From positions 1-5,959 of the forward strand of contig CALJFV010000066.1 in NCBI GenBank assembly GCA_938074515.1: 5,959 nt of DNA, given 5' to 3'. A program made the position numbers and the translations under genes. The notes below the pieces were generated by a model. It saw only the letters and a program-made list of their open reading frames with translations, did not search any database and was not told the DNA's origin. This stretch comes from an uncultured Flavobacteriaceae bacterium (GTDB taxonomy: Bacteria > Bacteroidota > Bacteroidia > Flavobacteriales > Flavobacteriaceae). Every line of letters starts with the position of its first letter. Positions within the stretch are counted from its first letter, which is position 1. Positions 1-5,959 of this stretch are shown piece after piece.

Positions 1-900
1 TACCTGGGGAAATTACCCACACACACCCAGTCGAGTTCCTGGCGTGATATCAAAGTCTACAGTAATCATGCATTTGTCGTGAGTGAGGCGAGTGGTCATG
101 GAATGCAAGTTTTTGACCTTACACGTTTGCGCAATGTTAGCAATCCCCCGGTTACCTTTACTGAAGATGCTCATTTTGCAAACTTTGGCAGTGCGCATAA
201 TATCGTCATCAATGAAGCTACAGGCTATGCTTATGCTGTCGGCGCCAACACCTACAGTGGTGGAGCACATTTTATTAATATTCAAGACCCTTTAAATCCA
301 GTTGATGAAGGCGGATATTCAGGAAGTGGTTATACCCATGACGCACAAGTGGTCATTTACAACGGACCTGATCCAGATTATCAGGGTCAAGAACTGTATT
401 TTGGGAATAATGAAGACCGTGCAGTCATTGTCAATGTCACGGACAAAGCCAATCCCCAGCTTATAGCCGATTTTAATTACAGTAATGTAAACTACACCCA
501 CCAAGGTTGGTTAACGACGGATCAACGTTATTTCATCATAGGAGATGAATTAGACGAAAGTAGTTTTGGATTTAATACACGATCGATAATCGCAGATTAT
601 TCAGATTTAGACAATCCGGTATTTCACGATGAGTATTTTGGAACCACTGCAGCGATTGATCACAATGGTTATGTGGTGGGCAACAAATATTATTTATCAA
701 GCTATACGGCCGGAATGCGTGTGATTGACATCAGTGGCATCGCCACACCAGGCAGTCTCAATGAGTCCGGATACTTTGATAGTTTTCCCAACAATAACAA
801 CACCAGCTTTAGCGGTGTATGGAATGTATACCCGTTTTTTGGCAGTGGCAATATAAACATTAACGACATTGATAATGGGTTCTTTATGGTCCGTGCCTCA
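1..900 (+). repeat. Tandem gene duplication, copy A (propeller region)
   Basis: This stretch encodes the propeller body of the first gene and aligns nearly gaplessly with 1942-2835 (net difference about two codons). Hand counting gives about 70% amino-acid identity, higher in the N-terminal part and lower after ~residue 130. Short blocks are identical in DNA, for example attgatcacaatggttatgt in both copies. The copy probably starts upstream of the window. This is an old, diverged duplication rather than a recent one. Confidence 0.9.
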
Positions 901-1656
901 GTAAGTGGAACCGATACCACCCCTCCAGTAGCAGTCTGCGCCCCTTACACAGCAGTATTAGACACGGCTGGAAATGTCACCATTTCAGGAAGCAATGTCG
1001 ACGGTGGGTCTAGCGATAACAGCGGGTTTTACTCAACTACGGTGAGTCCAAATATCTTCAGTTGTGCCGACGTAGGTGCCCCAATTACAGTGACTTTGAC
1101 TGTTTCAGATGTGGCTGGTAATACCGCAACCTGCACTACAGAGGTCACGGTGGTGGATAACACCCTGCCTTCTATTCAGTGTCCAGGCGACATGACCGGC
1201 AATCCAGAGCCAGGGAGCGTTTTCTTTACTATTCCTAACTATTTAGCCATGGGGGTTACTGCTGCGGACAATTGCGATGTGGTCAGCTTGACTCAGTCCC
1301 CTCCCTCAGGTTCTCAGGTTACCTTTGGGACTTACAACATGGTTTTTGTGGCTACTGATCCTTCTGGAAATACAAACAGCTGTAGTTTTGTATTAACAGT
1401 AGAAGAATTAGGGGTCAATGAATTTTTCGCTCAAGGACTGAGTATGAGCCCAAATCCTGCAAGTGATTTTGTCCAACTCAGCTCAACAAATGGTACGCTT
1501 AATCAACTACAACTCTATTCCATTTCTGGAAAAGTGATTGATCTTGGATATACCATCACGCAAGAAGGCGCCAACTTTAACGTGTCTGGCCTGGGTTCAG
1601 GAATTTATTTTGTCACCATCAACAACACTGTGACTAAAAAATTAATCGTCCGCTAG
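1..1656 (+). CDS. Choice-of-anchor B family protein with HYR domains and T9SS tail (5' partial)
   Basis: The reading frame is open from the first base, and its first visible residues (YLGKLPTHT, then WRDIKVY) align with residues 88 onward of the next gene, so about 87 N-terminal residues including the signal peptide lie outside the window. The GTG at 79 is internal, not the start. Of 551 visible residues, 1-300 form the LVIVD-repeat, propeller-like body with family hallmarks SAHNIV, GYTHDAQV, YTHQGWL, GDELDE and IDHNGYV. Residues ~305-387 and ~388-468 are two HYR-like Ig domains (DTTPP, SDVAGNTATC; then IQCPGD, DNC, DPSGNTNSC). Residues ~480-551 are a T9SS type A sorting domain (MSPNPASDF, GLGSGIYFVTI, final KKLIVR). 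It is inferred to be exported by Sec and then across the outer membrane by T9SS, and attached or released. The family has no established biochemical function. It differs from its neighbour mainly by the HYR insert. The stop is TAG at 1654. Confidence 0.93.
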   Translation, partial: YLGKLPTHTQSSSWRDIKVYSNHAFVVSEASGHGMQVFDLTRLRNVSNPPVTFTEDAHFANFGSAHNIVINEATGYAYAVGANTYSGGAHFINIQDPLNPVDEGGYSGSGYTHDAQVVIYNGPDPDYQGQELYFGNNEDRAVIVNVTDKANPQLIADFNYSNVNYTHQGWLTTDQRYFIIGDELDESSFGFNTRSIIADYSDLDNPVFHDEYFGTTAAIDHNGYVVGNKYYLSSYTAGMRVIDISGIATPGSLNESGYFDSFPNNNNTSFSGVWNVYPFFGSGNININDIDNGFFMVRASVSGTDTTPPVAVCAPYTAVLDTAGNVTISGSNVDGGSSDNSGFYSTTVSPNIFSCADVGAPITVTLTVSDVAGNTATCTTEVTVVDNTLPSIQCPGDMTGNPEPGSVFFTIPNYLAMGVTAADNCDVVSLTQSPPSGSQVTFGTYNMVFVATDPSGNTNSCSFVLTVEELGVNEFFAQGLSMSPNPASDFVQLSSTNGTLNQLQLYSISGKVIDLGYTITQEGANFNVSGLGSGIYFVTINNTVTKKLIVR

Positions 1657-1680
1657 CTAACAACCACTAACATTTATAGA

Positions 1681-3087
1681 ATGAAAAAAATCAATTTTAT
1701 CCTTGCGTTGTTCGCCTCAGCAAGCATGATGGCTCAATTTCCTTGTGATGGAGGAATGTCCTTTGGCTTCCCTTGTGAAGGTTATTTTATGCAATCGAAA
1801 CTTTACCTATCCCAATTGTCGGCTGGAGACGGGAATGATTCTTGGGGTTGGACGGATCCCACTAATGGCAAAGAATATGCTTTGGTAGGTCTGGATAACG
1901 GAACGGCATTTATTGACATTTCGGATCCTGTAAACATAGTGTACTTGGGTAAACTCCCAACCCACACCTCGCCCAGTATTTGGCGAGACATAAAAGTGTA
2001 TAACAATTATGCATTTATCGTCAGTGAAGCAGGCGGACACGGCATGCAGGTATTTGATTTGACCCGCCTTCGTAATGTTGCTAACCCCCCGGAGACTTTT
2101 ACCGCGGACGCCCATTACAATGAATTTGGCAGCGCCCACAATATCGTTATCAACGAAGAAACTGGTTTTGCCTATGCCGTTGGGACTGGCACCTTTAACG
2201 GGGGACCACATTTCATCAACATCACTAACCCATTAAACCCTACACCTGCAGGAGGATATTCTGGCAGTGGATACACACATGATGCCCAAGTAATCATATA
2301 CGACGGCCCAGATGCCGATTACCAAGGACAGGAAATTTATGTGGGGAGTAATGAAAATCAAGTGGTTATCGTTAATGTAACCAATAAGAACAATCCACAG
2401 CTTATTTCTTCAATAAATTATGGCAGTGTAGACTACACCCACCAAAGTTGGCTTACCGAAGATAGAAGCTTTTTACTCATTGGGGACGAGCTCGACGAAA
2501 ATGCTTTTGGGTTTAACACCCGGACCATCGTCGCAGATGTGTCCGACTTGGACAATCCTTTTTATTTTTTCCAGTATTTTGGCAACATCGCCTCAATTGA
2601 TCACAATGGTTATGTTAAAGGGGATCGTTATTACCTGGCTAACTACAGTGGTGGCATGCGTGTAATCGACATTTCTAATATTGCCAATCAGCAGATGACA
2701 GAAATTGGATATTTCGACACCTTTCCAGCGAACGACAACGTCAATTTTAACGGAACGTGGAATGTCTATCCCTATTTCGCTAGTGGTAATATTGTGATTT
2801 CGGGAGAAGGTGGATTCACCTTAGTTAAATCGGAAAATTTCGGTCTGCAGGATCAGGAGATTCAGGCATTTACCATGAGTCCAAACCCGGCAAATGACTT
2901 TGTTGTCTTACGCAGTGCGAACAACCCAATTAAGTCAATCGTCGTGCACAATCTCTTGGGGCAGGAAGTACTTTCTGTAAACGGTTTTGATCAACAAGAA
3001 TTCAATTTAGATATCAGTCATTTGAATTCAGGAGTATATATGGTTACTGTCAATAATCTACAAACACTAAAGCTCGTCGCTGAATAA
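1681..3087 (+). CDS. Choice-of-anchor B family protein with T9SS sorting domain
   Basis: Complete 468-residue secreted protein. Residues 1-18 are a Sec signal peptide (KK, hydrophobic core, likely cleavage MMA|QF). Two Cys (C22, C32) lie in the mature N-terminus, a plausible disulfide. Residues ~50-385 carry family signatures NDSWGWTDP, WRDIKVY, HGMQVFDLTRLR, SAHNIV, YTHDAQV, YTHQSWL, GDELDE and IDHNGY. At least six LVIVD-like strands (for example TAFIDISDP, MQVFDLTRL, VVIVNVTNK, MRVIDISNI) suggest a beta-propeller. Residues 396-468 are a T9SS type A tail (MSPNPANDF, LNSGVYMVTV, final LKLVAE). The ATG at 1681 is chosen because it directly precedes the signal peptide; the 24-base gap from the previous stop shows no Shine-Dalgarno, as is usual in Bacteroidota. 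It is a tandem duplicate of the preceding gene, lacking HYR domains. Molecular function is unknown; the retained His and acidic motifs hint at metal binding, which is inference. Confidence 0.95.
   Translation: MKKINFILALFASASMMAQFPCDGGMSFGFPCEGYFMQSKLYLSQLSAGDGNDSWGWTDPTNGKEYALVGLDNGTAFIDISDPVNIVYLGKLPTHTSPSIWRDIKVYNNYAFIVSEAGGHGMQVFDLTRLRNVANPPETFTADAHYNEFGSAHNIVINEETGFAYAVGTGTFNGGPHFINITNPLNPTPAGGYSGSGYTHDAQVIIYDGPDADYQGQEIYVGSNENQVVIVNVTNKNNPQLISSINYGSVDYTHQSWLTEDRSFLLIGDELDENAFGFNTRTIVADVSDLDNPFYFFQYFGNIASIDHNGYVKGDRYYLANYSGGMRVIDISNIANQQMTEIGYFDTFPANDNVNFNGTWNVYPYFASGNIVISGEGGFTLVKSENFGLQDQEIQAFTMSPNPANDFVVLRSANNPIKSIVVHNLLGQEVLSVNGFDQQEFNLDISHLNSGVYMVTVNNLQTLKLVAE
1942..2835 (+). repeat. 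Tandem gene duplication, copy B (propeller region)
   Basis: Direct-repeat partner of 1-900, lying within the second gene (residues 88-385). The T9SS tails of the two genes (about 1438-1653 and 2866-3084) are also related (MSPNPA-S/N-DFV) but more diverged, and are separated from the shared propeller by the HYR insert in copy A only. Confidence 0.9.
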
Positions 3088-3114
3088 CTTTTTACCAAAA
3101 TTTATTCCTCTTTC

Positions 3115-4479
3115 ATGAATCTGTTTCAAACATCATCAATGTACTTGTATCTAATCTTGGGATTGGTGGTGATTGGCTGTAAATCGGACAATGAAACCCC
3201 TATTATTACTGATCCGCCTGCAGCATTCAACGGCAGCCTAGCTTGGGTTGAAAGCTTTGGTGGCAGTGGTATTGACCAGGCCACAGGAGTGATCAGTACA
3301 GATGACGGGGCCTTTATGGTCGTCGGCTCAACCTACAGCAATGACGGACACTTTGCAGGATTAAAATCAACCACAGATGCGGATTATTTTCTCATGCGCG
3401 TGCGTCCCGATGGAGGGGTTGATTGGACTAAGGTTTACGGTGGTGACGATGATGAATTGGCCACGGGCCTGACGAAAACGGCTGATGGCGGATATGTTCT
3501 TGTGGGCTATAGCAGAAGTGACAACTGTTTTACGGGAAGTAATGGAGGTTTTCACGACTATTTTATTTTAAAGGTTGATGCACAGGGCAATGAAATTTGG
3601 TGTCAAAATTTTGGTTACCCAGGGAGTGACCAAGCTCAAGATATTATTGAAACTAGAGAAGGGGACCTTATGGTTACCGGATTCTTCGATGTTTCAGCCA
3701 GTGGCGGTCAAGGCAATGACGATCGCGACAACGCAGGGACCCTTCATGGAGTTGGAGAATACTGGGGAATCAAACTCGACGCTGATGGGCAATTTTTCTG
3801 GAAGCGTTACTTTGGCGGCAGTAATAATGATCGAAGTTATAATGTAATGCAAACGAATGATGGCGGCTTCGTGCTCATTGGCGCCGCAGAAAGTGATGAC
3901 TTTGACATCGTCGACAGTAGAGGCAGCTATGATTATTGGGCCGTAAAAATTGACGCTCAAGGTGATTTGGAGTGGACGAGGTCATTTGGCGGAAGTGAAA
4001 TTGACATTGCTTATGATATTGCGACAACCCTCGATGGAAATTTTTTAATTGTAGGAGATGCGCGAAGCAATGATCAAGACGTCAGCAATAACTATGGGAA
4101 TGCCGATATCTGGCTTATTGAAATTAATCCTCAGGGAAATTTAATTTGGGAAAGAAGCTTGGGTGGCAGCATGTTTGATTCGGCTAAAGATCTTTTACGC
4201 ATGAATGAAAATCTTTATTGCATTACAGGTTCATCACGCAGCAGTGATATCGATGTAAGCGCAAATAATGGTGAAAACGACGCTTGGACCGTAGTGGTCG
4301 ATGCTCAAGGGACCATCATTTTTGAAGCAGCCATTGGTGGCTCTTCCTTGGATTTTTCAGAAAGTGCGGCACAGGGCCTAGACGGTGCATTAATGATTGT
4401 TGGCAATACGGAGAGCAGCGACGGAGACATTTTACAAAACCGTGGATACAAAGACATTTTGATTTATAAAATTGACTAA
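3115..4479 (+). CDS. Seven-repeat beta-propeller lipoprotein
   Basis: 454 residues. A hydrophobic segment (9-21) ends in lipobox VIG-C22, followed by KSDNE, consistent with a lipoprotein displayed at the outer membrane surface. The mature part is seven repeats starting at W44, W104, W162, W229, W287, W345 and F403, spacing 52-67 residues. The consensus is roughly W-x3-FGGS-x2-D-x-A-x2-I-x2-T-x-DGG-F/Y-x-L/V-x-G-x3-S-x-D-x-D, then DYW-x-x-K-I/V-D-x-x-G. The last repeat ends in DILIYKID and the N-terminus supplies GSLAWVESFGG, so the final blade would close Velcro-style, as in a seven-bladed propeller. Repeat 3 carries a longer Asp/Gly-rich loop (~192-211). I do not recognise a named family or an active site; a binding or scaffold role is inferred. 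ATG 3115 is the only start upstream of M9 (3139). The n-region has no Lys or Arg, which is unusual. The 27-base gap from the previous gene suggests cotranscription. Confidence 0.88.
   Translation: MNLFQTSSMYLYLILGLVVIGCKSDNETPIITDPPAAFNGSLAWVESFGGSGIDQATGVISTDDGAFMVVGSTYSNDGHFAGLKSTTDADYFLMRVRPDGGVDWTKVYGGDDDELATGLTKTADGGYVLVGYSRSDNCFTGSNGGFHDYFILKVDAQGNEIWCQNFGYPGSDQAQDIIETREGDLMVTGFFDVSASGGQGNDDRDNAGTLHGVGEYWGIKLDADGQFFWKRYFGGSNNDRSYNVMQTNDGGFVLIGAAESDDFDIVDSRGSYDYWAVKIDAQGDLEWTRSFGGSEIDIAYDIATTLDGNFLIVGDARSNDQDVSNNYGNADIWLIEINPQGNLIWERSLGGSMFDSAKDLLRMNENLYCITGSSRSSDIDVSANNGENDAWTVVVDAQGTIIFEAAIGGSSLDFSESAAQGLDGALMIVGNTESSDGDILQNRGYKDILIYKID
3244..4479 (+). repeat. Seven diverged in-frame repeats of about 174 bases
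   Basis: Internal repeats of the propeller lipoprotein, starting at about 3244, 3418, 3598, 3799, 3973, 4147 and 4321. They are evident at protein level (W/F-x3-FGGS to DYW-x-x-K-x-D) and have largely diverged at DNA level, so they reflect fold repetition rather than recent expansion. Confidence 0.85.
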
Positions 4480-4550
4480 ATACTAAGCTTTAATTCTAGA
4501 GCCTGTTTCATTTAGATTGACAATAACCCGATACATTTTTAAAACAAGCC

Positions 4551-5339
4551 ATGAATAAAATAATTCTTAAAATTATTGCTGCTTTTCTTACCGCAGCTTT
4601 TTTGTTTACTGGATGTAAGGACAACGACGATACCCCACTGGCCGAGGTCAGCCCAAGCTTTAGTTTTACGCATAATTGGGATGGTGTGCCTGTCGAAAAT
4701 GCTGATTATGAAAACACCACATATGTCAATGAGCGTGGGGAGTCTTTGACGATTTCAAAGTTAGTCTACCTTATTTCAGACATTACTTTTACCGATGCAC
4801 AAGGCAATAGTTTTAGCGCTGGCGATTATAATTTGGTCGATGCCCGAGAAGGGATTAATTTAACTTTTACTCCTGATGTGATCCTTGAAGAAGGAACCTA
4901 TAATGTGTCCTTTACTTTTGGGTTTGACGATGAAGATAACGCAGGAGATTATCCTGACCTAAATACCTCTGATGGGGGCGTGTGGATTGTTCCTATGATG
5001 ATGGGTGGTGGCTATCATTATATGAAACTTGAAGGGAAGTACCTCAACACCCAAATCATTCCAGAAACTGAGGTAGGTTTTGCGTACCACGCTATTCGCG
5101 CCAACGACAACAGCACCAGTCCCATCACGCTTCAAGACACCTCATTTACTGTGGATTTAGGCGAGGTGGTAATCGGCGAAGGAACCAATATTGAAATACA
5201 AATGAATGTTGCTGAATGGTTCAAGAATCCTCATACTTGGAATCTTTACGAGCTTTTCAGTATGCTTATGCCTAATTTCAACGCACAGATTCTAATGAGC
5301 GAAAATGGCGCTAATGGGGTATTTAGCAGAGGAAATTAA
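4551..5339 (+). CDS. MbnP-family lipoprotein (putative copper-binding partner of MbnH)
   Basis: 262 residues. The signal peptide (NKIILK, hydrophobic core) ends FTG-C22, followed by KDNDD, an acidic stretch resembling the surface-export signal of flavobacterial lipoproteins. The mature domain (~33-260) matches the MbnP family layout: SFSFTHNWDG at the first strand, LTISKLVYLISDI, GTYNVSFTFGFDD, the signature GVWIVPMMMGGGYHYMKLEGKY region (143-164), FAYHAI (178-182), then VAEWFKNPHTWNL and LMPNFNAQILMSENGANGVF at the C-terminus. In methanotrophs MbnP binds copper after its partner MbnH oxidises a Trp to kynurenine. Candidate Trp here are W43, W145, W223 and W230; candidate ligands include H41, H156, H180, H228 and nearby Met. 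The gene for a MauG/MbnH-type enzyme starts 28 bases downstream, as expected for the pair. Family assignment is from motif recall, not a search; copper binding in this protein is inference. Confidence 0.87.
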   Translation: MNKIILKIIAAFLTAAFLFTGCKDNDDTPLAEVSPSFSFTHNWDGVPVENADYENTTYVNERGESLTISKLVYLISDITFTDAQGNSFSAGDYNLVDAREGINLTFTPDVILEEGTYNVSFTFGFDDEDNAGDYPDLNTSDGGVWIVPMMMGGGYHYMKLEGKYLNTQIIPETEVGFAYHAIRANDNSTSPITLQDTSFTVDLGEVVIGEGTNIEIQMNVAEWFKNPHTWNLYELFSMLMPNFNAQILMSENGANGVFSRGN

Positions 5340-5367
5340 TTCCTGCTTCGCGCCTAAAAAATAGGAC

Positions 5368-5959
5368 ATGATACTTAAAAATGGAGTTTACGGAATATTG
5401 ATCTTGGCAGTCACCGCCTGCATGAGTGATGATTCATCTAATTACATGGCCACCCCTGCCGCACTCGATATTCCTCCATTTTTTGAAAGTTCGATACTCC
5501 CCCCAGAAATTCCGCGAGATAATCCGCTAACTGTAGAGGGAATAGCTTTAGGTAAAGCGCTGTTTTACGACCCCATTCTTTCGGCGAACAACACCCAATC
5601 CTGTGCCAGTTGTCACTTGCAAAGTGGAGGCTTTTCCGATCCAAACCAATTTAGCGTTGGCATTAACGGCTCATTAGGCACACGTAACTCCATGCCCCTT
5701 TTTAATCTGGCATGGAACCGCCGAGGACCTTTTAATTGGGACGGGAGTGCAGCATCTTTAGAAGACCAAATTTTTGAACCCGTTACGAACCCGCTAGAAA
5801 TGGCCAATACTTGGCCCAACGCCGTAGCAGCCCTTCAAAATTCTGCAACATATCCAGAACTTTTTGACGCTGCATTTGGCAGTACTGCGATTGATTCGGT
5901 TAACGTTTCTAGAGCGATTGCCCAATTTGTGCGTACCTTAATCAGTGGCAATTCAAAAT
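5368..5959 (+). CDS. Diheme cytochrome c peroxidase, MauG/MbnH type (3' partial)
   Basis: The frame starts at ATG 5368 (an in-frame TAG at 5362 excludes an earlier start) and runs off the window after 197 residues; about half the protein is missing. A signal peptide ends VTA-C18, a lipobox, so the enzyme appears lipid-anchored. Family motifs are clear: LGKALFYD (61-68), LSANNTQSCASCH with the first heme site C79-x-x-C82-H83, GFSD (88-91), GTRNSMPLFNLAW (104-116), FNWDGSAASLEDQ (122-134) and EPVTNPLEM (137-145). Q134 and E144 have the same ten-residue spacing as the conserved active-site Gln/Glu of MauG and bacterial diheme peroxidases, and W124 in the NWDG motif fits the conserved inter-heme Trp. 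Roles known in the family are H2O2 reduction or oxidation of a partner protein; the adjacent MbnP gene favours partner modification. The second CxxCH and the axial ligand that would separate peroxidase from MauG/MbnH lie beyond the window. Confidence 0.92.
   Translation, partial: MILKNGVYGILILAVTACMSDDSSNYMATPAALDIPPFFESSILPPEIPRDNPLTVEGIALGKALFYDPILSANNTQSCASCHLQSGGFSDPNQFSVGINGSLGTRNSMPLFNLAWNRRGPFNWDGSAASLEDQIFEPVTNPLEMANTWPNAVAALQNSATYPELFDAAFGSTAIDSVNVSRAIAQFVRTLISGNSK

Noticed and set aside
79..81. GTG at 79 as the true start of the first gene
   Set aside because: The frame is open to base 1, and the residues encoded upstream align closely with the interior of the downstream paralogue, so the gene simply begins outside the window.
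1807..2211. Long open frame on the minus strand opposite the second gene
   Set aside because: It lies wholly within a well-supported gene on the opposite strand and has no recognisable domain or signal. Similar antisense frames occur opposite the paralogous region, as expected for shadow frames.
1654..3117. Genes 1, 2 and 3 lie in the same frame, separated by single stops (TAG 1654, TAA 3085) with no further in-frame stops in the gaps, suggesting readthrough fusions
   Set aside because: Each downstream product begins with its own signal peptide and the first two end in complete T9SS tails, so fusion would be unproductive. Shared frame across two short gaps is plausible by chance.
4486..4505. 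Weak inverted repeat (gcttt / agagc) after the third gene as a terminator
   Set aside because: The stem is about five pairs with a mismatch and has no following T-run.
4480..4550. Promoter in the longest gap: TACATTTT at 4532-4539 resembles the Bacteroidota -7 element TAnnTTTG, and TTGACA occurs at 4517
   Set aside because: No properly spaced partner element is present, and a start site placed from the -7-like match would leave a leader of only a few bases. The evidence is too weak to annotate.
4551..5339. Methanobactin operon interpretation
   Set aside because: Only the MbnP/MbnH-like pair is present. No precursor peptide, MbnB/MbnC-like gene or transporter is visible in the window, so a methanobactin pathway is not supported.
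5438..5819. Overlapping minus-strand open frames near the window end
   Set aside because: They lie opposite the clear diheme peroxidase frame with its CxxCH and family motifs.

Overview
The window looks like part of a Bacteroidota genome, most likely a marine or environmental member of the Flavobacteriia. Supporting signs: two proteins end in a type IX secretion system (T9SS) type A C-terminal sorting domain, one also carries HYR domains, lipoprotein signals are followed by Lys/Asp-rich residues typical of surface-exported Bacteroidota lipoproteins, and no gene has a clear, well-spaced Shine-Dalgarno site. The window is densely coding. Five genes all lie on the + strand with gaps of 24, 27, 71 and 28 bases, so they are probably one transcription unit (possibly split at the 71-base gap). 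No tRNA, rRNA, CRISPR, IS element or convincing terminator is visible.

Layout: (1) 1-1656, the 3' part of a secreted choice-of-anchor B (LVIVD-repeat) protein with two HYR-like domains and a T9SS tail; its start lies upstream of the window. (2) 1681-3087, a complete tandem paralogue of it, about 70% identical over the shared propeller region by hand count, with signal peptide and T9SS tail but no HYR domains. (3) 3115-4479, a lipoprotein made of seven ~58-residue repeats that reads as a seven-bladed beta-propeller. (4) 4551-5339, an MbnP-family lipoprotein. (5) 5368 to the window end, the N-terminal half of a MauG/MbnH-type diheme cytochrome c peroxidase, also with a lipobox.

The most informative point is the MbnP-MbnH-like pair. 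In methanobactin operons the diheme enzyme MbnH modifies a tryptophan of its partner MbnP to kynurenine, creating a copper-binding site. Here the pair occurs in a Bacteroidota setting, both partners look lipid-anchored, and they sit downstream of three predicted propeller proteins routed to the cell surface or beyond. A working hypothesis is an envelope/surface redox-metal module, possibly for copper, in which the T9SS-secreted paralogues and the propeller lipoprotein act as partners or binding scaffolds. The family assignments are well supported by sequence; the joint function is inference.
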